Assembly: GCF_003270085.1 (NCBI RefSeq)
Contig: NZ_QFDQ01000219.1
Location: 1-51,949 of the forward strand
Source: Streptomyces triticisoli
Lineage (GTDB): Bacteria > Actinomycetota > Actinomycetes > Streptomycetales > Streptomycetaceae
Direction: 5' to 3'
DNA length: 51,949 nucleotides
Part shown: one piece after another, positions 25,239-32,603 of the stretch
How the letters are laid out: each line of letters begins with the position of its first letter
Numbering within the stretch: position 1 is the first letter of the stretch
Notes under the pieces: generated by a model
What the model was told of the DNA's origin: nothing
Database searches by the model: none
What the model saw: the letters and a program-made list of their open reading frames with translations, nothing else
Position numbers and translations under genes: made by a program

Positions 25239-25497
25239 AGGCAAGTCCGACGAGGACGGGCATGACGATCGCCGTGCCCGGCGCCACCGGGATGGTCGGC
25301 AGCCGGGCCATCGCCGAGGCCGGTGCACGCGGACACGCCACGCACGAGGCGCTCGCAGGCTCTGCCTCCGATGGCGCCGCAGACGCCGCCGTGCTGATCG
25401 TGTGGACCACCCCGTTGGCGCCGACGGCCGATCGTGGATCAGCGCCGAGGATCTGGCCGTCGCCGTGGTCGACGAACCCGAGGTCCCTTCACGGTGA
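25235..25497 (+). pseudogene. Decayed NAD(P)-binding (NmrA/SDR-like) gene
   Basis: From ATG 25235 (overlapping the EamA stop) the frame gives MTIAVPGATGMVGSRAIAEA, an N-terminal Rossmann motif GATGMVGSR, for about 60 residues. A different frame then gives ISAEDLAVAVVDEPEVPSR and a stop at 25497, which matches the usual C-terminal end of this family. The ~130 residues that should lie between are missing and the frame has shifted, so the gene is a deletion relic. Confidence 0.75.
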
Positions 25498-25607
25498 CCG
25501 CAGCGTGGCACTCGACCTCGCGTGGCCTGTGCATTCCGAGTACTTGACCGGCTGCACCGCCCGGCGGGAGGCGATCTCCCGGAGGCTCATGGCACCCACC
25601 CTGCTGA

Positions 25608-25692
25608 AAAGGGTGAGCACCCGGCAGGCGGATGTCACTCGCGCACTCAAATGAGCGGCATGTGAACACCGGAGGCCGGGATGCTCACCCTT
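25608..25692. repeat. Inverted repeat, ~18 bp arms, 49-base spacer
   Basis: aaagggtgagcacccggc (25608-25625) matches the reverse complement of 25675-25692 except for one inserted base. The size and layout resemble a miniature element or a very long hairpin; no transposase is nearby. Confidence 0.6.
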
Positions 25693-25810
25693 TCCAGCCG
25701 GGGGTAGGTGCCTCCTGGCCGGGTGGCGAGGGGCCGTGTCCCACGGCGCGGTGCAGGCGATCGAGCCCTTCACCCCCACCTGCGGATTCCGGCGCCTTGA
25801 TCCCCTGCAC

Positions 25811-25843
25811 CACCTGACGGAACGCCAACGGGCGTCGTCAGGT
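25811..25843. terminator. Hairpin before the GntR gene
   Basis: cacctgacg (25811-25819) pairs with cgtcaggtg (25835-25843), and acgcc/ggcgt extends the stem inward with a two-base bulge and an aacg loop. It would insulate the GntR promoter from upstream transcription. Confidence 0.6.
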
Positions 25844-25872
25844 GTACGGCCTCATCATCAAATCAAATGAAT

Positions 25873-25893
25873 GGTGCTAGCATCAGTAGCACC
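25873..25893. promoter_or_regulatory. GntR autoregulatory operator and -10 box
   Basis: GGTGCTA (25873-25879) and TAGCACC (25887-25893) form a perfect 7-bp inverted repeat with a 7-base spacer, ending one base before the GntR ATG. A TAGCAT -10 box (25878-25883) lies inside it, so a bound regulator would block its own promoter. Confidence 0.7.
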
Positions 25894-26241
25894 ATGTTGC
25901 TGCGTTTGGACAAGCGAGACACTCGCCCTCTGCACGAGCAGGTGGCAGGCGCCGTCCGCCGTGCCATCGCCGAGGGTGAATGCCGACCGGGGGATCGCCT
26001 GCCATCGGCACGTGACCTCTCCCAGGCGCTTGGCGTCAACGTCAATACCGTCCTGCGGGGCCTGCGCAGCCTCAGGGACGACGGCCTGCTGGAGTTCCGC
26101 AGGGGGCGGGGAGTGACCGTGGCCGAAGGAGCCGAACAACGGTCGGATCTGTTGGAGCGAGTACACGCGCTGGTGACCGAGGCCGCGCGTCTGGGGTACA
26201 GCAGGGCCGACCTCGTCGAGATGATCAGGGGGATGCCGTGA
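25894..26241 (+). CDS. YtrA-subfamily GntR regulator
   Basis: 115 residues: a GntR winged helix (RPLHEQVAGAVRRAIAEGE, PGDRLPSARDLSQALGVN, VNTVLRGLRSLRDDGLLEFR) followed by only a short ~40-residue tail, the YtrA layout. YtrA regulators usually repress an adjacent transporter or membrane-protein operon. The ATG at 25894 directly follows the operator and -10 box, so the message is leaderless or nearly so. The stop overlaps the GTG of the DUF1648 gene (GTGA). Confidence 0.9.
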   Translation: MLLRLDKRDTRPLHEQVAGAVRRAIAEGECRPGDRLPSARDLSQALGVNVNTVLRGLRSLRDDGLLEFRRGRGVTVAEGAEQRSDLLERVHALVTEAARLGYSRADLVEMIRGMP

Positions 26242-27245
26242 ACAGCCGTAGAGGGACTGAGCGCGGACCACGCTGGGGCACCGTGGCCTGGACAGCGGGC
26301 ACCGCGGCTCTGATCGCCGCACTGCCGTGGGCTGCGAGCGGACGGCTGCCGGACAGGCTGGCCACACATTGGAACTTCGGGCGCAGTGAGCCCGACAGTT
26401 CGATGCCCTTCTGGGCCGCCTCTGTCTTCCCTGCCTTGATCTGGGTCATCCTGGCGGCCGGCGTGGTCCTGACCCTGCGAAGGGGCGGAGAGGCCTCTCG
26501 TGCGGCAGCGCGACCGTGGGCGGTCACCGCACTGCTGTCCGGCGGCGTCCTCCTGGCCGGTGCGCAGGCATCCGTCGTTCGTGCGAACCTCGACCGTGCG
26601 GACTGGCATCAGGCATCCCAGCCGACCCCCTGGCTCGTCGCCACCCTCGTGGCGACGGTTGCCGCAGGTGCTGCCGGCTGGCTGGTGACCACACGTGGAC
26701 AGGCCACCGCCGCCCCCGTCCCGCCGGAGCACCGAGAAGGGCCGATTCTGCGGATCCCGGAGGGACAGCGCCTGGTGTGGTTCTCCCGTACCATCAACCC
26801 CTGGCTCCAAGCACTGGCGGCCCTGATGGGCCTGGTGGCCGTGGCAGCGGTCATCGCCCTCGTCAGTGGCCTTGCCGACTCAGGGCCGTTGTGGGCGCTG
26901 TTCGCCCCGTTCGCGTTCGCCTCCATCGCGGTGGCCGGCTGTGCGGCGGTGCAGGCGCGGGTGTCGGAGCGGGGCCTGGAAGTGGCGTTCGGCCCGCTCG
27001 GCTGGCCCGTGCGGCGCTGGGCCGCCGCGGACATCGAGTCCGCCCGCACCGAGCACCGCACTCCCGCACAGGTCGGCGGCTGGGGTTACCGGCTCAGCGG
27101 CCTCGGCACCACGGTCATGCTGCGCAGCGGGGAATGCCTCGTCATCCGTACGCGGGGCAAGAGAAAGGAATTCGCCGTCAGCGTCGATGACGCCGAGCGG
27201 GGCGCGGCTCTGCTGAACGCACTGGGTTCCACCCAGTCAGGTTGA
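26238..27245 (+). CDS. DUF1648-domain membrane protein
   Basis: 335 residues. The DUF1648 segment PDRLATHWNFGRSEPDSSMP lies just after the first helix, and further helices follow (FPALIWVILAAGVVLTL, a central pair and ALAALMGLVAVAAVIALVSG). A C-terminal cytoplasmic domain resembles PH-like folds (VSERGLEVAFGPLGWPVRRW, then MLRSGECLVIRTRGKRKEF). The start overlaps the GntR stop, which is the standard gene pair for this family. It probably responds to cell-envelope stress, but the ligand is unknown. Confidence 0.85.
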   Translation: MNSRRGTERGPRWGTVAWTAGTAALIAALPWAASGRLPDRLATHWNFGRSEPDSSMPFWAASVFPALIWVILAAGVVLTLRRGGEASRAAARPWAVTALLSGGVLLAGAQASVVRANLDRADWHQASQPTPWLVATLVATVAAGAAGWLVTTRGQATAAPVPPEHREGPILRIPEGQRLVWFSRTINPWLQALAALMGLVAVAAVIALVSGLADSGPLWALFAPFAFASIAVAGCAAVQARVSERGLEVAFGPLGWPVRRWAAADIESARTEHRTPAQVGGWGYRLSGLGTTVMLRSGECLVIRTRGKRKEFAVSVDDAERGAALLNALGSTQSG

Positions 27246-27314
27246 GCAATGCTGCCGGGAGCGTGGCTTCTTCAGGTCGTGTCCTGCGCCCCGGCGCGGG
27301 CGTTCTCGAGGATG

Positions 27315-27411
27315 GCGCCGCGTTGGGGGAGACGAAGGAGCCCAGGCCGGGTTCGGTGTAGATGAGACCTTCCTTCTTCAGGTTCTGGTTCACCTGATCT
27401 CTGGCGAGGAG
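27315..27411 (-). pseudogene. Fragment of a GntR-type DNA-binding domain
   Basis: The reverse strand encodes RDQVNQNLKKEGLIYTEPGL then GSFVSP, the recognition helix and wing of a GntR winged helix. The first helices and the effector part are missing, so this is a relic of a regulator unrelated to the intact GntR gene upstream. Confidence 0.6.
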
Positions 27412-27412
27412 G

Positions 27413-27432
27413 CCCCGGCGTTCATGCCGGGG
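27413..27432. repeat. Hairpin resembling an IS200/IS605 end
   Basis: ccccggc-gttcat-gccgggg. Hairpins of this form mark the right ends of IS200/IS605 (TnpB-bearing) elements in Streptomyces. No tnpA or tnpB is present, so it is at most a solo end; a terminator is the alternative. Confidence 0.3.
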
Positions 27433-27470
27433 TGGGGGTACCTCCCGCCTGCGGGGGAGAATCGCATCCC

Positions 27471-27620
27471 GTGACGCTGTGGAATCCCGGCCCCGACGGC
27501 TACCGGGGCCGGGACACGGTCCCGTACGGGCCGGAACTGACCGTCGACTCCCCGCTCGGCAAGCTGACGATCCCCACCGATCGCCTTCCCGTGGATCCGA
27601 AGGTGTCCGGCCGGTCCTGA
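27471..27620 (+). pseudogene. C-terminal fragment, probably Uma2-type endonuclease
   Basis: A 49-residue frame, VTLWNPGPDGYRGRDTVPYG followed by LTIPTDRLP, resembles the last strands of the Uma2/DUF820 PD-(D/E)XK family. The catalytic region is absent. The GTG at 27471 has no ribosome site. Confidence 0.45.
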
Positions 27621-27639
27621 GTTCCGCGCGCCACGCCGG

Positions 27640-27645
27640 TAGGCT
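27640..27645 (+). promoter_or_regulatory. -10 box for a leaderless mqnM transcript
   Basis: TAGGCT ends six bases before the GTG start at 27652. No ribosome site is present, which is the signature of leaderless promoters in Streptomyces. Confidence 0.55.
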
Positions 27646-27651
27646 CGACGT

Positions 27652-28326
27652 GTGAACGTAGGAGAAACACAGCGCGCGCCTTGGATCGTGGGGGTGTCCG
27701 GGGCCTCCGGCACCCCGTATGCGGCGGCTGTGCTGCGGGCGTTGCTCGATGCCGGAGAGGGCGTCGACCTGGTGGTCAGTCGGGCCTCGCGGCTCACCCT
27801 GCTCGACGAGACCGGGATCTCCTTCCGGGACGCGCACTGGCAGGACGACCTGCGGGAATGGCTGTCCCTGGGGGCCGACGGCAAGCCCGGGACCTTCGAC
27901 GTGGACGTCACGGGGGTACGGCACTGGCGCGCCGGTGACCTGGCGGCCGGGCCGTCCTCCGGATCGTACCCGGCGAAGGGCATGCTGATCGTGCCCGCCT
28001 CCACGGCCTGCGTGGCGGGGGTCGCCCTCGGGCTGTCGAAGGACCTGCTGCAGCGGGCGGCGAGCGTGACCCTCAAGGAGGGCAGGCCGCTGGTCGTGGC
28101 CGTACGGGAGACCCCGCTGCACGGCCAGACGCTGCGGCACCTGGTGACACTGGACGACGCGGGCGCCACCGTCCTGCCCGCCTCGCCCGCCTTCTACGCC
28201 GGAGCCACGCACATCCAGCACCTGGTGGACTTCGTGGCCGGCCGGGCCCTCGATGCCGTGGGCGTACCCCACCGCCTCTACCGCCGCTGGGAGGGCGAAC
28301 TGGGCGGCGGCTCCCGGCCCGTGTGA
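27652..28326 (+). CDS. mqnM: UbiX-family flavin prenyltransferase
   Basis: Makes prenylated FMN, the cofactor that the UbiD-type enzyme MqnL needs. The 224-residue flavoprotein shows the FMN loop GVSGASGTPYA near the N-terminus, VPASTACVAGVALGLSKDLL (flavin and phosphate contacts), and RPLVVAVRETPLHG, the conserved dimethylallyl-phosphate site. An insertion (WLSLGADGKPGTFDVDV) is common to actinobacterial forms. The GTG at 27652 begins six bases after a -10 box. It is separated from its partner genes mqnL-mqnP by the accessory insert and has acquired or kept its own promoter. Confidence 0.93.
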   Translation: MNVGETQRAPWIVGVSGASGTPYAAAVLRALLDAGEGVDLVVSRASRLTLLDETGISFRDAHWQDDLREWLSLGADGKPGTFDVDVTGVRHWRAGDLAAGPSSGSYPAKGMLIVPASTACVAGVALGLSKDLLQRAASVTLKEGRPLVVAVRETPLHGQTLRHLVTLDDAGATVLPASPAFYAGATHIQHLVDFVAGRALDAVGVPHRLYRRWEGELGGGSRPV

Positions 28327-28438
28327 GCAACAGCCCACGTGAGCAACAAGCAGTACCGGCAATACCAGTACCACTCGACACACTTCAGGAACTTCTCAAG
28401 ATCTCTCACGGATCTCTTCAGTGGAAGGCTTCGATCGC

Positions 28439-28894
28439 ATGGACGCGGTGGACAGGCAGCTCATCCAGGCCCTGAGGGAGAACGGCCGGGCCTCGTACGC
28501 GGAGCTGGGGCGCCTCGTCGGCCTGTCGGGACCGAGTGTTACCGATCGCATCAACCGGCTGGAGACGGCCGGAGTCATCACCGGCTACCGCGCCACCGTG
28601 GACGCCGCCTCGCTCGGCCTCGGCGTCACCGCCCTGATCGGCATCTCGCTCTCCGACGCCGCCGACCACGAGGACGTGGCGCAGCGGCTGAAGGACCTGT
28701 CCGAGATCGAGGACTGCTGGTTCATCGCGGGCGAGGACTCCTTCATGCTCAAGGTGCGCGCGTCGGACGTCGACGCACTGGAGAGCATCATCCGGCGGCT
28801 GTCCGGAACCAAGGGCGTCTCCCGGACCCGTACCACGATCGTGCTCTCCACGAAGTGGGAGAACCGGGTGGGTGAGCTGCCCGAGGAGGTCTGA
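28439..28894 (+). CDS. Lrp/AsnC-family regulator
   Basis: 151 residues: an N-terminal helix-turn-helix (MDAVDRQLIQALRENGRASY, then LVGLSGPSVTDRINRLETAG) and a C-terminal RAM effector domain (TALIGISLSDAADHEDVAQR). The ATG at 28439 is the usual family start, with GGAAGG nine bases upstream; GTG 28421 is a longer alternative. It sits between mqnM and mqnE on the same strand. The conserved position suggests it may control the menaquinone genes or report amino-acid status to them, but no site can be assigned. Confidence 0.9.
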   Translation: MDAVDRQLIQALRENGRASYAELGRLVGLSGPSVTDRINRLETAGVITGYRATVDAASLGLGVTALIGISLSDAADHEDVAQRLKDLSEIEDCWFIAGEDSFMLKVRASDVDALESIIRRLSGTKGVSRTRTTIVLSTKWENRVGELPEEV

Positions 28895-28942
28895 TCGTTC
28901 GGGCGTACGGTTGTCGGAGTCTTCGAGGAAAGAGGTAGGGGC

Positions 28943-30106
28943 ATGGACGTCGGGCTCAAGCGTGAGCTGGAGGAGAAGGTCCGCTCCGGTGAGCGGCTGA
29001 CCCGCGAGGACGGCATCGCGCTGTACGAGTCGGACGACCTGGCGTGGCTCGGCGGCCTCGCCCACGAGGTGCGCACCCGCAAGAACGGCGACGTGGTGCA
29101 CTTCAACGTCAACCGGCACCTCAACATGACGAACGTGTGCACCGCGTCCTGCGCCTACTGCTCCTTCCAGCGCAAGCCGGGCGAGAAGGACGCGTACACG
29201 ATGCGCATCGAGGAGGCCGTCAAGCTGGCCAAGGCGATGGAGTCGGAGAACCTGACCGAGCTGCACATCGTCAACGGCCTCCACCCCAACCTGCCGTGGC
29301 GTTACTACCCGCGCTCCCTGCGGGAGTTGAAGGCCGCCCTGCCCGAGGTGTCGCTGAAGGCGTTCACGGCCACCGAGATCCACCACTTCGAGACGATCTC
29401 CGGAATGTCCGCCTCCGAGATCCTCGACGAGCTGATCGACGCCGGGCTGGAGTCCCTCACCGGCGGCGGCGCGGAGATCTTCGACTGGGAGGTCCGGCAG
29501 CACATCGTGGACCACCGGACCCACTGGGAGGACTGGTCGAGGATTCACCGGCTGGCGCACGAGAAGGGGCTCAAGACCCCCTGCACCATGCTGTACGGCC
29601 ACATCGAGGAGCCCCGCCACCGCGTGGACCACGTGCTGCGGCTGCGTGAGCTGCAGGACGAGACCGGCGGCTTCCAGGTCTTCATCCCGCTGCGCTACCA
29701 GCACGACTTCGTGGACATGAAGGACGGCAAGGTCCGCAACCGGCTCCAGGCCCGTACGACGATGGCGACCGGCGCCGAGGCCCTGAAGACCTTCGCCGTC
29801 TCGCGGCTGCTGTTCGACAACGTCCCGCACGTCAAGGTCTTCTGGGTGATGCACGGCGTGCAGACCGCGCAGCTCGCCCTGCAGCACGGCGCCGACGACA
29901 TGGACGGCTCGGTCGTCGAGTACAAGATCACGCACGACGCGGACAACTTCGGCACCCCGAACAAGCTGACCCGCGACGACCTGCTGGAGCTGATCCGCGA
30001 CGCGGGCTTCCGGCCGGTGGAGCGCAACACGCGGTACGAGATCATCCGGGAGTACGACGGCCCGGACCCCGCGCGTCGCGAGTCGCCGCAGCCCATGCGG
30101 GTGTGA
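28943..30106 (+). CDS. mqnE: Aminofutalosine synthase
   Basis: Radical SAM enzyme that joins the MqnA product (3-[(1-carboxyvinyl)oxy]benzoate) to the adenosyl radical, giving aminofutalosine. The 387-residue protein has the [4Fe-4S] motif C66-x3-C70-x2-C73 in NVCTASCAYCSF and the SAM-binding GGGAEIF region. ELHIVNGLHPNLPW and PLRYQHDFVDMKDG are typical of MqnE rather than MqnC. Start 28943 follows an AGAGGTAGGGG site. Its paralogue MqnC lies at 37928. Confidence 0.95.
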   Translation: MDVGLKRELEEKVRSGERLTREDGIALYESDDLAWLGGLAHEVRTRKNGDVVHFNVNRHLNMTNVCTASCAYCSFQRKPGEKDAYTMRIEEAVKLAKAMESENLTELHIVNGLHPNLPWRYYPRSLRELKAALPEVSLKAFTATEIHHFETISGMSASEILDELIDAGLESLTGGGAEIFDWEVRQHIVDHRTHWEDWSRIHRLAHEKGLKTPCTMLYGHIEEPRHRVDHVLRLRELQDETGGFQVFIPLRYQHDFVDMKDGKVRNRLQARTTMATGAEALKTFAVSRLLFDNVPHVKVFWVMHGVQTAQLALQHGADDMDGSVVEYKITHDADNFGTPNKLTRDDLLELIRDAGFRPVERNTRYEIIREYDGPDPARRESPQPMRV

Positions 30107-30181
30107 CAGCAGAGGTGTGACCGCGAAGCTGTGACCGCCGGAGCGCGGTGAGGCCGGTGGCCGGGCGGGTACCCGTCCGGC

Positions 30182-30856
30182 ATGGCCACCACGAAGCCGA
30201 AGGCCGCCGGGAGCCCCGAGGCTCCCGAGGACGCCTACACCGCCGAGCCCTTCGTCCCGGCCCACGCGGATCTGGCCGCCCTGCGCGAGGCGGCGGCCGG
30301 CTGCCGCGGCTGCCCGCTGCACCGGGACGCCACGCAGACCGTGTTCGGCGCCGGGGACACCGACGCCCGGGTCATGCTCGTCGGCGAGCAGCCCGGGGAC
30401 CAGGAGGACCGGCAGGGCAGGCCGTTCGTCGGGCCGGCCGGGAAGCTGCTGGACCGGGCGCTGGCCGAGGCGGGCATCGACCCGGACGAGGCGTACGTCA
30501 CCAACGCGGTCAAGCACTTCAAGTTCACGCGGGCCGGGCCGCGCGGGCGCCGTATCCACAAGGCGCCCACCCTGCGGGAGACGAAGGCGTGCGGGCCCTG
30601 GCTGGCGGCCGAGCTGGCGCTCGTCGAGCCCGAGCTGATCGTGGTCCTGGGCGCGACGGCCGGCAAGGCGCTGCTGGGCTCGTCGTTCCGGGTGACCGAG
30701 GTGCGCGGGACCGTGCTGGAGCAGGAGATCCACGGGCGCCGGGAGCGGCTCGTGCCGACCGTGCACCCCTCGTCCGTGCTGCGGGCGGAGGACCGGGAGG
30801 GGGCGTACCGGGGGCTGGTCTCCGATCTGAAAGTGGCAGCGGGGGCGCTGAGGTAA
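30182..30856 (+). CDS. udgX: UdgX-type uracil-DNA glycosylase/crosslinker
   Basis: A 224-residue family-4-like uracil-DNA glycosylase with the UdgX-specific R-loop: RGRRIHKAPT, giving H126, the residue that in mycobacterial UdgX attacks the deoxyribose and leaves a covalent protein-DNA adduct. Other landmarks are the iron-sulfur cysteines C41-x2-C44 (CRGCPL) and a further C137, the GEQPGDQED water-activating loop, and TVHPSSVLR. The first ~25 residues are a flexible tail. The start at 30182 has no strong ribosome site. It is not obviously linked to the menaquinone genes around it. Confidence 0.88.
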   Translation: MATTKPKAAGSPEAPEDAYTAEPFVPAHADLAALREAAAGCRGCPLHRDATQTVFGAGDTDARVMLVGEQPGDQEDRQGRPFVGPAGKLLDRALAEAGIDPDEAYVTNAVKHFKFTRAGPRGRRIHKAPTLRETKACGPWLAAELALVEPELIVVLGATAGKALLGSSFRVTEVRGTVLEQEIHGRRERLVPTVHPSSVLRAEDREGAYRGLVSDLKVAAGALR

Positions 30857-30860
30857 TAAG

Positions 30861-30866
30861 TACTAT
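30861..30866 (+). promoter_or_regulatory. -10 box for a leaderless GNAT transcript
   Basis: TACTAT lies six bases ahead of the ATG at 30873 and no ribosome site is present. Confidence 0.5.
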
Positions 30867-30872
30867 GCGCCA

Positions 30873-31397
30873 ATGCCCCTTACTTTCACTCTTGACCCCG
30901 CCGTCGACCCCGCCCTGCGCGACGGCATCCTCGACCTGTGGACCGACGTCTCGAACGCGGGCGGCGCGGTCGGCTTCGTGCCGCCGGTGACGCGGGAGGC
31001 GATACGGCCCGAGCTGGTGAAGCAGTTCATGGCGCTGACCGAGGGCCGTGCCCGGCTGCTGGTCGGCCACGACGAGGAGGGGCGGGTCGCCGCGACGGCC
31101 TTCCTGACCTTCAACACCCACCGGTTGATGACCCACTGGCTGTGGCTCTACACGGTGATGGTGCACCCGCGCCACCAGGGCCGGGGCTACGGCCGGGACC
31201 TGCTGGCGGTCGCGGCGGACGCGGCCCGCGGCTTCGACGGCATCGAGGCGATCCGGCTCACCTGCCGCGGCGGGCTCGGCCTGGAGCGGTTCTACGCCTC
31301 CTGCGGCTACAAGGAGGTCGGGCGGGTGCCCGACGCCATCCGGGTCGCGCCGGGCGACGACCGCGACGACGTGACCATGCTCCTGCCGCTGACCTGA
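30873..31397 (+). CDS. GNAT-family N-acetyltransferase
   Basis: 174 residues. The acetyl-CoA pyrophosphate loop is HPRHQGRGYGRDLL (Q/R-x-x-G-x-G/A), preceded by the strand WLWLYTVMV and followed by IRLTCRGGLGLERFYASCGY, the usual GNAT end. The substrate is unknown. It starts 16 bases after udgX but seems to have its own leaderless promoter. Confidence 0.85.
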   Translation: MPLTFTLDPAVDPALRDGILDLWTDVSNAGGAVGFVPPVTREAIRPELVKQFMALTEGRARLLVGHDEEGRVAATAFLTFNTHRLMTHWLWLYTVMVHPRHQGRGYGRDLLAVAADAARGFDGIEAIRLTCRGGLGLERFYASCGYKEVGRVPDAIRVAPGDDRDDVTMLLPLT

Positions 31398-31514
31398 GGC
31401 TGCTCCCCTGGCGTCCCGGTATCCCCTCGGTACCCCCTTTCACGATCGGGTGCCGGTCGTGCTTCACTGGACGTTGCCCTGTGGAAAATGTCCGGAACGG
31501 AAGAGTGGGTTGCG

Positions 31515-31814
31515 ATGCTCCGCTACACGCTGATGCGCCTCGGGATCTTCGTGGGCTGCCTCGTGGTCGTCTGGGGCCTCGTCTACTCCGGCATCGCCCC
31601 GCGCGGCCTCGGCAGCTCCAACGGCCTGTGGGTCGTGACGCTCGCCCTGGTGATTTCGGCCCCGATCAGCTTCGTCGTCCTGCGCAAGGAGCGGGACCGG
31701 GCGTCGGCCCAGGTCGTCCGGCGGGTGGACCGCATGAAGGAGAACTTCCAGGCCAGCGCCGGCCAGGAGGACGCGGCCGACGACCAGGCGCGGGCACGGA
31801 GCCAGGCGTCCTGA
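31515..31814 (+). CDS. DUF4229 small membrane protein
   Basis: 99 residues with two hydrophobic helices (TLMRLGIFVGCLVVVWGLVY and GLWVVTLALVISAPISFVVL), then a charged cytoplasmic tail starting RKERDRASAQVVRRV and ending in an acidic/Ala-rich segment. This hairpin plus tail is the actinobacterial DUF4229 family, of unknown role. ATG 31515 is chosen because the helix begins there; ATG 31488 would add nine hydrophilic residues. Confidence 0.75.
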   Translation: MLRYTLMRLGIFVGCLVVVWGLVYSGIAPRGLGSSNGLWVVTLALVISAPISFVVLRKERDRASAQVVRRVDRMKENFQASAGQEDAADDQARARSQAS

Positions 31815-31835
31815 TTCGGTCGATCCGGTCCCGGT

Positions 31836-31854
31836 CGGCCCGTTCGGCGGGCCG
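31836..31854. terminator. Short GC hairpin after the DUF4229 gene
   Basis: cggcccg (31836-31842) and cgggccg (31848-31854) pair around a ttcgg loop. Confidence 0.4.
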
Positions 31855-31873
31855 GCGGCCGGTACCCCGAACG

Positions 31874-31879
31874 TAGGCT
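31874..31879 (+). promoter_or_regulatory. -10 box for a leaderless tetR transcript
   Basis: TAGGCT ends seven bases before the ATG at 31887, and no ribosome site is seen. Confidence 0.5.
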
Positions 31880-31886
31880 TGCCCGC

Positions 31887-32600
31887 ATGGGTGCCGTGAA
31901 GACCAAGCGGAAGCCGAGGGCGGTGCGCGAGCGGCAGATGCTCGACGCCGCCGTACAGATCTTCGGACAGCGCGGCTACACGGCCGCGTCGATGGACGAG
32001 ATAGCGGAACTGGCGGGCGTCTCCAAGCCGTTGGTCTACCTGTATCTGAACTCCAAGGAAGACCTCTTCAGCGCCTGCATCCGCCGCGAGGCCGGCGCGC
32101 TGACCGAGGCCGTGCGGGCCGGGGTCCGTCCCGACGTGCCCGCCGACCGTCAACTCTGGGAGGGGTCGCGGGCGTTCTTCGCGCACACCGCGCAGCACCC
32201 GGAGGGCTGGACGGTGCTGCACCGGCAGGCCCGTACGCACGGGGAGCCGTTCGCGGCCGAGGTCGCCGCGGTGCGCACGGAGTTCGTCGCGTTCGTCGCA
32301 CAGTTGATCCTCGCCGCCGCCCGGGACGGGGCCGCCCCCTGCACGGGCGCGGCCGGCAGTGGGAGGGCCGGGAGCGGGAGTCCGGGGGAGCACGGGGAGC
32401 ACCCCGGCCCCGGTCTGCCCGAGCACGAGGTCGCCGGGCTCGCCGAGGCCCTGGTCGGCGCCGCCGAGTCCCTTGCCGCCTGGGCCAACGCCACCCCGGG
32501 CGTCACGGCCCGCCAGGCGGCGGCGACCCTGATGAACTTCGCCTGGGCGGGCCTGGGCAACCTCATGGAGGGCCGGGCCTGGGCTCCGGCCGCGGTCTGA
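31887..32600 (+). CDS. TetR-family transcriptional regulator
   Basis: 237 residues. The helix-turn-helix spans QMLDAAVQIFGQRGYTAASM, MDEIAELAGVSKPLVYLYLN and SKEDLFSACIRREA. A ligand-binding domain follows, interrupted by a Gly/Ser/Pro-rich loop (GAAGSGRAGSGSPGEHGEHP, about 154-173). It converges on the MaoC-type gene, three bases apart, which is a possible target through lipid signals. The loop is longer than usual for the family and lies between predicted helices, so it is tolerated. Confidence 0.88.
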   Translation: MGAVKTKRKPRAVRERQMLDAAVQIFGQRGYTAASMDEIAELAGVSKPLVYLYLNSKEDLFSACIRREAGALTEAVRAGVRPDVPADRQLWEGSRAFFAHTAQHPEGWTVLHRQARTHGEPFAAEVAAVRTEFVAFVAQLILAAARDGAAPCTGAAGSGRAGSGSPGEHGEHPGPGLPEHEVAGLAEALVGAAESLAAWANATPGVTARQAAATLMNFAWAGLGNLMEGRAWAPAAV

Positions 32601-32603
32601 GGC

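Larger units (their letters stand above)
25498..25872. other. Gene-free stretch with two inverted repeats
   Basis: No recognisable gene. It contains an 85-base element with ~18-bp inverted ends (25608-25692) and a hairpin (25811-25843), and then the AT-rich promoter of the GntR gene. Confidence 0.5.
27246..27639. other. Junction of relics between the insert and mqnM
   Basis: Apart from the two gene fragments and the hairpin listed separately, nothing else is recognisable. The tract looks like the right border of the DNA inserted in the mqn cluster. Confidence 0.5.

Noticed and set aside
23273..27245. Prophage or integrative element carrying the mqn insert
   Set aside because: No integrase, attachment repeats or tRNA target were found; the insert looks like accumulated ordinary genes and relics.
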